Positions 36,747 through 45,747 are shown, counted from the stretch's first letter. The stretch: 64,000 bases of DNA from JAIYDJ01 sp031398695 (GCA_031398695.1 JANNNU010000127.1:1-64000); one strand, 5' to 3'. The notes: generated by a model from the sequence alone, not told the origin. Program-made: numbers and translations.

Positions 36747-36820
36747 TGAGCGGCCCCTCCTCCTCCCTGGGCCGGTCAGATCAGCGGCGGCCCCCTCCTC
36801 CTCCCTGGGGTCGCCGCGCA
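36747..36820 (+). ncRNA. CcsR-like (cuckoo) sRNA 3
   Basis: Motif copies at 36759-36767 (stem CGGCCC/GGGCCG) and 36797-36805 (stem GCGGCGGCCCC 36784-36794 with GGGGTCGCCGC 36807-36817; eleven pairs with one G-U). Closely similar to copies 2 and 4, with GATCAGATCAGC-type linkers between the hairpins. Confidence 0.82.
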
Positions 36821-36854
36821 GGTTTTAGGGGACAGTGTGCCCCACATGGTGTTT

Positions 36855-36928
36855 GAGCGGTCTCCTCCTCCTCCCTGAGGCCGATCAAATCAGCGGCGAC
36901 CCCCTCCTCCTCCCTGGGGTCGCCGCGC
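36855..36928 (+). ncRNA. CcsR-like (cuckoo) sRNA 4
   Basis: Motif copies at 36867-36875 (stem CGGTCTC/GAGGCCG with one G-U) and 36906-36914 (perfect eleven-base stem GCGGCGACCCC 36893-36903 with GGGGTCGCCGC 36916-36926). It is the last of four tandem units; the stem is followed by a C/T-rich tract and the benE start lies 62 bases on. Confidence 0.82.
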
Positions 36929-36989
36929 CCCTCTCCCCTTGCAGGCCGCAGATCGCCCGATAGGGTAGAGTGAGCACCGGGGGCGGCAG

Positions 36990-38135
36990 ATGCGCATTTC
37001 CATGATTTCGGCAGCCCTCGTGGCGGCGCTCGTTGGCTACGGCAGTACGATTGCGCTCTTGCTGTCGGCGGCGGCGGCGGTCGGGGCCACACCGGCGCAG
37101 ACCGCGAGCTGGGTGCTGGCGATCAGCCTGGCCAAGGCGGCAGGCTCGGCCGGCCTTAGCCTCGCGACCCGGGTGCCGGTGGTGCTGGCGTGGTCGACCG
37201 CTGGTGCGGCGCTGATCGCGGCGACCGAGGGCGTCACGATGGCCGAGGCGGTCGGGGCGTTCGTGCTGGCGGGCGGGCTGGTCGCGCTGACGGCGGTGGT
37301 GCGCCCGTTGGGGCGCGCGGTCGCGGCAATCCCAGACGGGGTCGCAGCCGCGATGCTGGCAGGGGTCCTGCTGCCCTTTTGCCTCAAGGGCGCGGTCGCG
37401 ACGCAAACGCTGCCGCTGGTTGTGTTGCCGATGGTCGCGGTGTTTGCGGTGGTGCGGTTGCGCAATCCGGCCGTGGCGGTGCTGGCGTCGCTGGCGTTGG
37501 GCCTGATCGCGGCATTCTCCTTTGGGCTGGCGCAATGGCCCGCGCTGTCGTGGCCCGTGCCGGTTCTGACGCTGATCGTGCCGGCGTTTCGGATCGAGGT
37601 TCTGGCCGGCCTTGGACTGCCGCTCTATCTCGTCACCATGGCGTCGCAAAACCTGCCCGGCTTCGCGATTCTGCGCGCAGCCGGATACGAGCCGCCGGTG
37701 CGGCCGGCGCTGCTGACGACCGGGGCCTTGTCGGCGCTGTCTGGGCTGTTCGGTGCCCACACCACCAGCATGGCAGCGATCACCGCGGCGATCTGCCTGG
37801 GCGACGACGTGCATCCCGACCGCGATCAACGCTGGAAGGTGGGACTGGCCTACGGCGGGTTTTGGGTGGCACTGGGGCTTTTGAGCCCGGTGATCCTGCC
37901 GCTGCTGGCTGCCTTGCCCGCCGCGTTGATGACCGGACTGGTGGCGCTGGCGTTGCTCGGCCCGCTGATGGGGGCGCTGACCGGGGCGTTCATGCCGCCA
38001 GCCACCCGTTTTGCCGCCGTCATGACGCTGGCCGTCACCGGATCCGGCGTTTCGGCCTTCGGCGTCGGCGCGGCGTTCTGGGGTCTTTTGGCCGGCTTGG
38101 CGGTGCAAGGGCTGACGCGCGCTGCGGCCCGCTAA
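36990..38135 (+). CDS. BenE-type benzoate/aromatic acid permease
   Basis: 381-residue transporter with about 12 hydrophobic segments. It opens MRISMISAALVAALVGYGST and contains LPLYLVTMASQNLPGFAILR and GLFGAHTTSMAAITAAICLG, the BenE signature segments. The family imports benzoate by proton symport, but many members have no assigned substrate and no aromatic catabolic gene is nearby. Its last four bases overlap the convergent TSUP gene. Confidence 0.82.
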   Translation: MRISMISAALVAALVGYGSTIALLLSAAAAVGATPAQTASWVLAISLAKAAGSAGLSLATRVPVVLAWSTAGAALIAATEGVTMAEAVGAFVLAGGLVALTAVVRPLGRAVAAIPDGVAAAMLAGVLLPFCLKGAVATQTLPLVVLPMVAVFAVVRLRNPAVAVLASLALGLIAAFSFGLAQWPALSWPVPVLTLIVPAFRIEVLAGLGLPLYLVTMASQNLPGFAILRAAGYEPPVRPALLTTGALSALSGLFGAHTTSMAAITAAICLGDDVHPDRDQRWKVGLAYGGFWVALGLLSPVILPLLAALPAALMTGLVALALLGPLMGALTGAFMPPATRFAAVMTLAVTGSGVSAFGVGAAFWGLLAGLAVQGLTRAAAR

Positions 38136-38878
38136 AGCACCGATTTCAGCAGACCCATCGCCGCAAGCCCCGCAAGCAGGAAGATGGCAAACCGCCGGAA
38201 ATCCCGCGGATCGGTGCGCAGAAAGTGCCGCCCGCCAAGCCAGATGCCCAGAACGACGATCGGGATCGACAGGGCCGCCGCATAAAGCGTGTCCCAGGTC
38301 ACCAGCCCATGCCACCACATAACCGGCGCCGAATACACATCCAGAACCGCGAAATACGCAATCAGCGTGGCGCGAAACGTGGCCGCGTTCATCCCTTGCG
38401 CCGTGAAATAGGTGGCGACCGGCAGACCACCCATGCCCGGCGCATTGGCAAGCCCCGAGGCAAGGCCTACCGCCAGATGCCCCGCGTCGCCTTGCGGGCG
38501 GGTGATCCGCCAGCCCATCAGCATCACACCGCACATGAAAAGCACATAAACCGCCACGACGGCGCGCGCGGCGTCGATCCCCACACCCGTCAGCGCCCAA
38601 AGCCCCAGCGGCAGCCCCACCGCCGCGCCGATCATCAGCATGACCACCCGCCGCCATGCAACATCGCGCCACACGCCAGCCCATTGCTGAACCGTCATGC
38701 CGAATTCGCAAAACAGCACGACCGCGACGAAATTCAGCGGATTGGTGACCAGCGCCGACGAGGCAACGATCAGCGCCGAAAAGCCAAAGCCGGAATAGCC
38801 GCGCACGAAGGACGCGACGAGAAACGCGACCGCCATGAACAGCGCGGTGGCGGGGGTGAGGTCGAAGGGGAGGGTCAT
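38132..38878 (-). CDS. TSUP-family (TauE/SafE) sulfite/sulfonate exporter
   Basis: 248-residue protein with eight to nine membrane helices and duplicated TSUP halves; FVRGYSGFGFSALIVASSAL is the characteristic G-x-GFG loop and GLANAPGMGGLPVATYF is its second-half counterpart. TauE/SafE proteins export sulfite or sulfoacetate. It sits downstream of xsc, whose reaction frees sulfite, so exporting that sulfite (the TauZ role) is a likely function. It ends tail-to-tail with benE, overlapping by four bases. Confidence 0.82.
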   Translation of the reverse strand: MTLPFDLTPATALFMAVAFLVASFVRGYSGFGFSALIVASSALVTNPLNFVAVVLFCEFGMTVQQWAGVWRDVAWRRVVMLMIGAAVGLPLGLWALTGVGIDAARAVVAVYVLFMCGVMLMGWRITRPQGDAGHLAVGLASGLANAPGMGGLPVATYFTAQGMNAATFRATLIAYFAVLDVYSAPVMWWHGLVTWDTLYAAALSIPIVVLGIWLGGRHFLRTDPRDFRRFAIFLLAGLAAMGLLKSVL

Positions 38879-38905
38879 GTTCGACCTTTTCGCGAGCTGA
38901 GAAGT

Positions 38906-38955
38906 CGGGGGGTTTCACACCCCCCTACCCCCGTGGGATATTTGCGAACAGATGA
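38906..38955. repeat. REP-like palindrome with GGGATATTTG tail, copy 1
   Basis: A GC palindrome (CGGGGGGTTTCACACCCCCC) is followed by CCCCCGTGGGATATTTGCGA and ACAGATGA. The same plan occurs at 43782-43835 and 54451-54506. It lies between the xsc stop and the TSUP start. Confidence 0.7.
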
Positions 38956-38961
38956 TGCGGA

Positions 38962-40734
38962 TCAGGCCTGTTCGCGCATGTCAGCGGGGTTGATGCCGGC
39001 CACCGCCACCGGTTTCTTCATCGCGTCGCGGCGGAACGGCTCGCCGAGTTCCTGATTGATCAGCGCCTCAATCAGGGTGGTCTTGCCGTGATCCATCTGA
39101 TCTGTGATCGCCTGGAGCAACGCGGCGGTGAGTTCGTCCTTCGTGCGGGCGACTACGCCTTGCAATCCGCAGGCGCGGGCGATGGCCGCGTACGACACGC
39201 CTTCATCCAGTTCGGTGCCGACGAAATTGTCGTCGTACCAAAGGGTCGAGTTGCGTTTTTCGGCACCCCACTGGTAGTTCCGAAACACCACTTGGGTGAT
39301 CGCGGGCCACTCGGGGCGGCCGATCGCGGTCAGTTCGGTCACCGCGATGCCGAAGGCCCCATCGCCGGAAAAGCCCACCACCGGCGTATCGGGGCAGCCG
39401 ATTTTCGCACCGACCACCGACGGCAAGCCGTAGCCGCAAGGCCCGAACAGGCCGGGGGCAAGGTATTTGCGGCCCTGCTCGAACGTCGGATAGGCGTTGC
39501 CGATGGCGCAGTTGTTGCCGATGTCGCTTGAGATGATCGCCTCGCGCGGCAAGGCGGCCTGAATCGCGCGCCACGCCATCCGGGGGCTCATCCAGTCAGG
39601 TTTCGCGGCGCGCGCGCGGCTGTTCCAGGTGGTGCCGGGGTCGTCGTTTTCGTGGTCCATCGAGGACAGCGCCTGCGCCCAGGCGGATTTCGTCTGCGCG
39701 ATCAGGTGCTTGCGCGCCGTGCGGTCGAAGTCGCCGGCAGTGGGGGCGAGACGGGCCAGGATCGCCTCGGCCACCTTTTTCGCGTCACCGACGATGCCGA
39801 TGGTGACCGTCTTGGTCAGCCCGATACGATCGGGGTTGATGTCGACCTGGATGATCCTTGCCGCCTTCGGCCAATAGTCGAGCCCGTAGCCCGGCAGGGT
39901 CGAAAACGGGTTCAGCCGGGTGCCGAGGGCGAGAACGACATCGGCCTTTGCGATCAGTTCCATCGCCGCCTTCGATCCGTTGTAGCCTAGCGGCCCGGCA
40001 AACAGCGGATGCGAGCCCGGGAAGGCGTCGTTGTGCTGGTAACCGACGCAAACCGGGGCATCGAGACGCTCGGCGAGCGCCCGGCTGGCCGGGATGCCCC
40101 CGGCGAGAACCACGCCCGCGCCGTTCAGGATGACCGGAAATTTCGCGCCGGACAGCAAGCTTGCCGCCTCGGCGATCGCGGCCTCTCCCCCCGCGGGGCG
40201 TTCGAAAGCGACGATGGCGGGCAGGTCGATGTCGATCACCTGGGTCCAGTAATCGCGCGGCATGTTGATCTGCGCCGGGGCCGAGGCGCGCTTGGCCGCG
40301 AGGATGACGCGGTTCAGCACTTCGGCCACGCGCGACGGATCGCGGACCTCTTCCTGATATGCGACCATGTCGGCGAACAGCGCCATCTGCTCGACCTCCT
40401 GAAAGCCGCCCATCCCGATGGTCTTGTTGGCGGCCTGAGGGGTGACCAGCAGCAGCGGCGTGTGGTTCCAGTAGGCGGTCTTCACGGCGGTGACGAAGTT
40501 GGTGATGCCGGGGCCATTCTGCGCGATCATCATCGACATGCGCCCCGACGCGCGGGTGTAGCCGTCGGCCATCATCCCACCGGACCCTTCGTGCGCGCAG
40601 TCCCAGAAGGTGATGCCCGCGCGTGGAAACAGGTCCGAGATCGGCATGAAGGCAGAGCCGATGATCCCGAACGCATGGGCAATGCCATGCATCTGCAGGG
40701 TTTTCACGAACGCTTCTTCGGTGGTCATCTTCAT
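38962..40734 (-). CDS. xsc: Sulfoacetaldehyde acetyltransferase Xsc
   Basis: 590-residue TPP enzyme converting sulfoacetaldehyde plus phosphate to acetyl phosphate and sulfite. MKMTTEEAFVKTLQMHGIAHAFG at the start, QNGPGITNFVTAVKTAYWNH and the TPP-Mg motif from SGDGAFGIAV to FRNYQWGAEKRN match Xsc rather than acetolactate synthase. The ATG at 40734 is chosen over 40743 because AAGG lies nine bases upstream of it but is jammed against the other. It lies downstream of the MocR regulator and tpa on the same strand. Confidence 0.93.
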   Translation of the reverse strand: MKMTTEEAFVKTLQMHGIAHAFGIIGSAFMPISDLFPRAGITFWDCAHEGSGGMMADGYTRASGRMSMMIAQNGPGITNFVTAVKTAYWNHTPLLLVTPQAANKTIGMGGFQEVEQMALFADMVAYQEEVRDPSRVAEVLNRVILAAKRASAPAQINMPRDYWTQVIDIDLPAIVAFERPAGGEAAIAEAASLLSGAKFPVILNGAGVVLAGGIPASRALAERLDAPVCVGYQHNDAFPGSHPLFAGPLGYNGSKAAMELIAKADVVLALGTRLNPFSTLPGYGLDYWPKAARIIQVDINPDRIGLTKTVTIGIVGDAKKVAEAILARLAPTAGDFDRTARKHLIAQTKSAWAQALSSMDHENDDPGTTWNSRARAAKPDWMSPRMAWRAIQAALPREAIISSDIGNNCAIGNAYPTFEQGRKYLAPGLFGPCGYGLPSVVGAKIGCPDTPVVGFSGDGAFGIAVTELTAIGRPEWPAITQVVFRNYQWGAEKRNSTLWYDDNFVGTELDEGVSYAAIARACGLQGVVARTKDELTAALLQAITDQMDHGKTTLIEALINQELGEPFRRDAMKKPVAVAGINPADMREQA

Positions 40735-40800
40735 GTCGGGCATCCTTGGGTTCGGCGGCAGTCTAGGGCTGCCTTGGGTCGGTCGATAGGGCCAGAGGGT

Positions 40801-42258
40801 TCAGGCGGTTAAGTCCAGCGCCCGGCCGATCCGCGCGATGCCTTCGGGTATCTTGGCGGGCGGGATCGACGAATAGGCGAGGCGATAAAAATTGTTTGGT
40901 CCCGTCGCACCATAGAAGGGGCGTCCTGGCTCTATCAACACCCCCTGGCTGCGCAAGGTGGCGGCCAACGCGACGGTCCCTGTGCCCTTTGGCGCCTCCA
41001 TCCAGAAACTGGACCCCCCGAAGGCGCCGCGTCCGGCGACCGTCAGGCGCGCGTCGGCGATCGCCTCTTCCATCACCAGCCGACGGCGTCGGTAGGCGGC
41101 CTGCATACGGGTGATCAGCGTGTCGTAATGGCCCAGCGACAGGAAGTAGGCGGTGGTGCGCTGAATGTGGCCGGGGGGGTGGCGCAGCACGGCGGTGCGC
41201 AAGGCGCGGGCCAGACGAATGAAACTGGCAGGGCCCACGAGATAGCCGAGCCGCAGGCCGGGAAACAGCGATTTGGAAAACGACCCGGCGTGGATCACCC
41301 GGCCTTCGGTATCGAGCGACTTGAGCGAGGGGGAGACCGATTTCAGAAACGACATCTCGAACTCGTAATCGTCTTCCACGATCACGAAATCACCGTCCGA
41401 CGCGGCCTTGAGAAACGCCATGCGCCGGTCGAGCGGCATCGTCGCGTTCGTCGGGCAGTGGTGGCTGGCGGTGGTGAAGACGACATCGGTGGGCGGCAGC
41501 GCATCCGGCGGCAGGCCGTGGGCATCGACATCGACGGGGATCACGTGCGCCTCCGTCAGGCCAAGGACTTGCCTAAGCCCAGGATAACACGGGTTTTCCA
41601 CCACCGCGCGGCGGCCCGGCGGCAGCAGGACCTGTGCCGCCAGCCAAAGGCCATTCTGCGCCCCCAGCGTCAGCAGAACCTGATCGGGCTGTGCCTCGAT
41701 CCCGCGGCGGGGCAACAGGGTGCGGATCAGGGTTTCGATCAACAACGGGTCGTCGGCGTCGATGTAATCCGACGTCATCGCCGGAAAGTCGCGCTTGCCG
41801 AGTGCGCGCAGCGCGCAGGCCCGCCAGTTCTGGTGATCGAACAGCGACGCATCCGGCTGGCCGTAGATGAACAGATAGGGATAGTCGCGCCAATCTGCCG
41901 GCTTGGCGACCGGCCCCAGCGTGTCGAATCGACCAGACGCCAAGGCCGCATAGTCGACCGCTTCGCGCGGGGGCGGGCTGCGGGCGAAGTGCGGTGGGCG
42001 CGGCGCGGTTTGCGAGACGAAGAACCCGGACCGGCCCCGCGGCGTCAGATAATCCGAACTGACGAGATCGGCATAGGCCAGTGTGACCGTGATGCGGCTG
42101 ACCCCAAGATGCGCGGCCAGCCCGCGAGACGACGGCATCTTGTCGCCGGGACGAAACCGGCCCGTCAGGATACCGTCAGCGACCATCTGGCGAATGCGCT
42201 GCTGCAGGGTGCCTGCTGTCGCAGGAGCCAAAAAGAACGTCTCGACCGGGATCAACAT
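40801..42258 (-). CDS. tauR: MocR/GntR-family regulator, TauR-like
   Basis: 485 residues: an N-terminal GntR winged helix (~10-80, FRPGDKMPSSRGLAAHLGVS) fused to a class I aminotransferase-like domain with the PLP lysine in AGSFSKSLFPGLRLGYL. TauR in Rhodobacter capsulatus is a PLP-dependent activator of taurine genes. Position between tpa and xsc supports that role here; PdxR and GabR are the main alternatives. Candidate TauR-type direct repeats overlap the region just before its start. Confidence 0.85.
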   Translation of the reverse strand: MLIPVETFFLAPATAGTLQQRIRQMVADGILTGRFRPGDKMPSSRGLAAHLGVSRITVTLAYADLVSSDYLTPRGRSGFFVSQTAPRPPHFARSPPPREAVDYAALASGRFDTLGPVAKPADWRDYPYLFIYGQPDASLFDHQNWRACALRALGKRDFPAMTSDYIDADDPLLIETLIRTLLPRRGIEAQPDQVLLTLGAQNGLWLAAQVLLPPGRRAVVENPCYPGLRQVLGLTEAHVIPVDVDAHGLPPDALPPTDVVFTTASHHCPTNATMPLDRRMAFLKAASDGDFVIVEDDYEFEMSFLKSVSPSLKSLDTEGRVIHAGSFSKSLFPGLRLGYLVGPASFIRLARALRTAVLRHPPGHIQRTTAYFLSLGHYDTLITRMQAAYRRRRLVMEEAIADARLTVAGRGAFGGSSFWMEAPKGTGTVALAATLRSQGVLIEPGRPFYGATGPNNFYRLAYSSIPPAKIPEGIARIGRALDLTA

Positions 42259-42259
42259 G

Positions 42260-42297
42260 TGGACCTATTGCGCGACGAACTGGCCCTATTGGGCCAG
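42260..42297. promoter_or_regulatory. TauR-type direct repeats and palindrome before tauR
   Basis: TGGACCTATTG (42260-42270) and TGGCCCTATTG (42281-42291) are direct repeats 21 bp apart. This resembles the CTGGAC(C/T)TAA-type direct repeats reported for TauR. The second copy is also part of a perfect palindrome, CTGGCCCTATTGGGCCAG (42280-42297). The site starts two bases from the tauR ATG, which would fit autoregulation. Confidence 0.5.
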
Positions 42298-42316
42298 CTG
42301 GCACGCAACAAGTCAA

Positions 42317-43696
42317 TCAGCCGAAAACGCGGGTCAGCGCCCCGTCGATGGCGTGGGTGATCGCATCGATGTCGTCCGGCGTGGCGATAAGGGCGGGCGA
42401 CAGGCACAGCGTGTTGTTGAAGCCGGGGATCGAGCGGTTCGTGGCGCCGATGATCACCGCCTGCGCCATGCAGTCCGCGACGACGGCCTGCACCTTCTTT
42501 TCGTCCGCCGGTTCCTTGGTGATGCGGTCGGCGACCAGTTCGGCACCGCAGAACAGGCCCTTGCCGCGCACGTCGCCGATGACTTTGTGCTTGTCGGCCA
42601 GTGCCAGCAGGTTGTCGATCAACCGTGCCCCCATGGCGGTGGTGTTGTCGAGCAGACCTTCGTCCTCGATGATCCGCATGTTTTCGATCGCCGCGGCCGG
42701 ACCCGCGGTGCAGCCGCCGAAGGTCGAGATGTCGCGAAAATATCCCAGGGGATCGGCGGCATCGTCCTTGAACATATCGAAGATCGCCTCGGTCGTGACG
42801 GTGCAGGCGATGGCGGCATAGCCCGAGGCGACGCCCTTGGCCATGGTCACGAAATCGGGCTGGATGCCGTAGTGCTGATACCCGAACCAGGTGCCGGTGC
42901 GTCCGACGCCGCAAACGACCTCGTCGATATGCAGCAAAACATTGTATTTGCGACATATTTCCTGCACGCGGGGCCAGTAGCCTTCGGGCGGCACGATGAC
43001 GCCGCCGCCTGCAGTCACCGGTTCCAGCACGATCGCGCCCACGGTGTCCGGGCCCTCGCGCAGGATCACCTCTTCGATCGCATCCGCCGCACGGCGGCCG
43101 TAGTCGGCCACATCCCACTGCGCGCGGTATTCCAGACAGTGCGGCACCTCGACGAAGCCGGGGGTGAATGGGCCGTATTGCAGCGCGCGTTGCGGCTGGC
43201 CTGCCGAGGACAGGGCTGTGATCGTCGTGCCGTGGTAGTCGCGTTCGCGGTAAAGGATCTTGTGCTTGCGCCCGCCATGATGCCGCGCCGCGATCTGGCG
43301 AACCATCTTGTAGACCTTTTCGTTCGCCTCGGACCCCGAGTTGGAATAGTAGACCCGCGACAGGCCTGGCATCTTTTCGATCAGCCGCTCGGCAAAGATC
43401 GCGGCCGGTATCGAACCGGCGGACCCCGCGAAATAGTTCATCCGGACCAGCTGGTCGTAGACGGCCTTGGCGATGGACTCGCGCCCATAGCCCACGTTGA
43501 CCGTCCACACCCCGCCCGACACCGCGTCGATATGCTCGCGCCCCTTGGCATCCCAGACGCGCAGGCCCTTGCCCTCGACGATGATGCGGGGGTCGATGGT
43601 TTCGTACTGCTTGTGCTGGCTGAGATGGTGCCAGATGTGGGCACGGTCGGCGGCGATGATGTGCGAAATGTCGTTCGGGGGGGTCTGGTCGTTCAT
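42317..43696 (-). CDS. tpa: Taurine:pyruvate aminotransferase Tpa
   Basis: 459-residue class III aminotransferase from the ATG at 43696 (MNDQTPPNDISHIIAADRAH). The PLP lysine lies in FVTMAKGVASGY, with VYYSNSGSEANEK and LHIDEVVCGVGRTG upstream. It moves the amino group of taurine to pyruvate, giving sulfoacetaldehyde for Xsc. Similar omega-aminotransferases exist, but xsc, tauR and a sulfite exporter beside it make taurine the best substrate. It is first gene of the tpa-tauR-xsc-TSUP run. Confidence 0.9.
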   Translation of the reverse strand: MNDQTPPNDISHIIAADRAHIWHHLSQHKQYETIDPRIIVEGKGLRVWDAKGREHIDAVSGGVWTVNVGYGRESIAKAVYDQLVRMNYFAGSAGSIPAAIFAERLIEKMPGLSRVYYSNSGSEANEKVYKMVRQIAARHHGGRKHKILYRERDYHGTTITALSSAGQPQRALQYGPFTPGFVEVPHCLEYRAQWDVADYGRRAADAIEEVILREGPDTVGAIVLEPVTAGGGVIVPPEGYWPRVQEICRKYNVLLHIDEVVCGVGRTGTWFGYQHYGIQPDFVTMAKGVASGYAAIACTVTTEAIFDMFKDDAADPLGYFRDISTFGGCTAGPAAAIENMRIIEDEGLLDNTTAMGARLIDNLLALADKHKVIGDVRGKGLFCGAELVADRITKEPADEKKVQAVVADCMAQAVIIGATNRSIPGFNNTLCLSPALIATPDDIDAITHAIDGALTRVFG

Positions 43697-43781
43697 CGGG
43701 CGCTCCGGGAGATTTTGACGCAGTGTCGGGCAGGAGCGTGGGGGCGCGTAGGGCCAGACGGTTTTCAGCGGTAGTGCCAGA

Positions 43782-43835
43782 GCGGGGGCCAGCCCCCGCA
43801 CCCCCGGGATATTTGTGAACAGATGAAGGGGCTAG
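43782..43835. repeat. REP-like palindrome with GGGATATTTG tail, copy 2
   Basis: Stem GCGGGGGCCAGCCCCCGC, then CACCCCCGGGATATTTGTGA and ACAGATGAAGGGGCTAG. The last bases include the stop codon of the upstream ABC ATPase gene, so the element doubles as that gene's 3' end and probable terminator. Confidence 0.75.
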
Positions 43836-44893
43836 CAAATGCGCAGGCCCGTATCGCCGGCGAAGGCGAGGACGTGGGCGGGGTCGAAGGTGACGCCGAC
43901 CATTGTGCCGTGGTCGATCACCACGTCGTCATGCGCCTCGACCACCAGCTTTTCGCCGGTGGGGGCGGAGAGGTGGATGAAAGAGGTGCCACCGAGGGCT
44001 TCGGTCATTTCGACCTTGTGGGTGCTGGCGACGCGGTCGATGCTCAGGTGCTGGGGGCGCAGGCCGAGGGTGACGGACGCCCCCGCGCCGGGCAGGGCGA
44101 CGTCGAGCGCGACCATCGTGGCGAGGCCGGGGCATCTGGTTTGGCCGGGGGCGGTGACGGTGGCCGCGACGAAGTTCATCGCAGGGCTGCCGATGAAGCC
44201 CGCCACAAAGCGGTTGTCGGGGTCGCGGTAAAGGTCGAGCGGGCGGCCAACCTGTTCGACCCGGCCCGCGCGCAGAACCACGATCTTGTCGGCCAGCGTC
44301 ATCGCCTCGACCTGGTCGTGAGTGACGTAGATCATCGTCGCCCCGATTTCACGGTGCAGGCGCGAGATTTCGACGCGCATCTCGACCCGCAACTCGGCAT
44401 CGAGGTTCGACAGCGGCTCGTCGAACAGAAAGACTTCGGGGCCGCGCACGATGGCGCGCCCGATCGCCACGCGCTGGCGCTGTCCGCCGGACAGCGCCTT
44501 GGGCTTGCGCGAAAGGTAGTCGTCGAGCTTCAGGATACGGCTGGCTTCCTTGACCTTGGACGCGATTTCCTTGGCCGGATGGCCGGTCATCTTGAGCCCG
44601 AAGCCCATGTTTTCGGCCACGGTCATGTGGGGGTACAGCGCGTAGGTCTGGAAGACCATCGCCACGCCACGTTCGGACGGGTCGGCTTTTGTCACGTCAC
44701 GCGCGCCAATGCGGATGGCGCCGCCGGTCGTTTCCTCGAGCCCGGCCACCATCCGCAACAGAGTGGATTTACCGCAGCCGGACGGGCCGACGAACACGCA
44801 GAATTCGCCGTCCTCGATGGTCAGGTCGACGCCGTGGATCACCTGCGCATCGCCGTATTTCTTTATGACCTTGTTCAGGGTTACTCCGGACAT
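43832..44893 (-). CDS. Sugar ABC transporter ATP-binding protein (UgpC/MalK type)
   Basis: 353-residue ATPase with Walker A GPSGCGKST, Q-loop VFQTYALYPHMTV, signature LSGGQRQR, Walker B VFLFDEPLSNLD, H-loop YVTHDQVEA and a MalK-like C-terminal TOBE region (LGLRPQHLSID). A GGGAGGG ribosome-binding site precedes the ATG. The galactoside operon on the opposite strand encodes a binding protein and two permeases but no ATPase, so this gene, co-transcribed with iclR, very likely supplies it. Confidence 0.9.
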   Translation of the reverse strand: MSGVTLNKVIKKYGDAQVIHGVDLTIEDGEFCVFVGPSGCGKSTLLRMVAGLEETTGGAIRIGARDVTKADPSERGVAMVFQTYALYPHMTVAENMGFGLKMTGHPAKEIASKVKEASRILKLDDYLSRKPKALSGGQRQRVAIGRAIVRGPEVFLFDEPLSNLDAELRVEMRVEISRLHREIGATMIYVTHDQVEAMTLADKIVVLRAGRVEQVGRPLDLYRDPDNRFVAGFIGSPAMNFVAATVTAPGQTRCPGLATMVALDVALPGAGASVTLGLRPQHLSIDRVASTHKVEMTEALGGTSFIHLSAPTGEKLVVEAHDDVVIDHGTMVGVTFDPAHVLAFAGDTGLRIC

Positions 44894-44903
44894 GTTTCCC
44901 TCC

Positions 44904-45692
44904 CTATCCGTTCTGTTCGGGAAAGCGCCAGCTTTCCGCTTCGGCGGCGATTTTGCCTGCCGTGTGTTTGATCTGGTCTGCGTGCGATTCCAGTGCGGTC
45001 AACGTCGTGCGCTGCGTGGTCGACGTCAGCGAGATCGCGCCCATCACCCGGCCGGCCCGCGTCAGGATCGGTACGGCGACGCAGATGATGCCGGGTTCGT
45101 GTTCTTCCCGGTCAAAGGCATGGCCGCGTGCCCGGATCGCCTGCAATTCGGTCATCAGGGCGGCGGGGGTGGCATAGGTGTGGGGCGTGAAGCGGTGGAA
45201 CGACTGGCGGGCCAGCACCGTGTTCAGCGCGTCATCCGGCAGATGGGCCAGCATCGCCTTTCCGACGCCGGTGCAATAGGCCGGGCCGACTTTGCCCGCG
45301 CTGGAAAACATCTCGACCGGCTTGGCGGCGTTGCGTTTGTCGACATACAGCACCTGCCCCATGTCCATCTGCGCAAGGTGGATGGTTTCTCCGGTTTCCC
45401 GTGCCAATTCATCCAGATAGGGCCGCGCGAGCGGTGCAAGCGATGACTGTTGCCAGGCGGCATGGGCCAGCCGAACCAGCCGCACCCCCAGCGCATAGGT
45501 ACCCCTGTCTGGGTCCAGCGTCAGCATGCCCTGATTGGTCAGCGTCTGCAAAAACCGGTAAAGCGTTGCCTTGGGATAGGCACTGTGGACCAACAAATCG
45601 CTGAACCGCACCGGTTTGCCCGCGCCTGCGACCATGTCCAGCACATCCAGCGCCTTGCCGACGGTGCCGTCCTGATTGCCCTCTGCGCCCAT
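44904..45692 (-). CDS. IclR-family transcriptional regulator
   Basis: 262 residues: N-terminal winged helix (~10-70, GKPVRFSDLLVHSAYPKATLYR region) and C-terminal effector domain with GRVMGAISLTSTT. Located 104 bases from the divergent binding-protein gene, it most likely controls the galactoside operon and its own ATPase partner, with a sugar acid such as 2-keto-3-deoxygalactonate as possible effector (KdgR-like). The effector assignment is inference from the operon content. Confidence 0.85.
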   Translation of the reverse strand: MGAEGNQDGTVGKALDVLDMVAGAGKPVRFSDLLVHSAYPKATLYRFLQTLTNQGMLTLDPDRGTYALGVRLVRLAHAAWQQSSLAPLARPYLDELARETGETIHLAQMDMGQVLYVDKRNAAKPVEMFSSAGKVGPAYCTGVGKAMLAHLPDDALNTVLARQSFHRFTPHTYATPAALMTELQAIRARGHAFDREEHEPGIICVAVPILTRAGRVMGAISLTSTTQRTTLTALESHADQIKHTAGKIAAEAESWRFPEQNG

Positions 45693-45747
45693 CTGCGGCC
45701 CCCAATGCGACTCGGTTGACAGGTGAAAGGATACGCCGCATAGTTTT

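Noticed and set aside
36541..36930. CRISPR-like or satellite repeat tract
   Set aside because: The repeated unit is a nine-base loop motif in varied stems with no constant repeat/spacer lengths and no cas genes; the CcsR sRNA explanation fits better.
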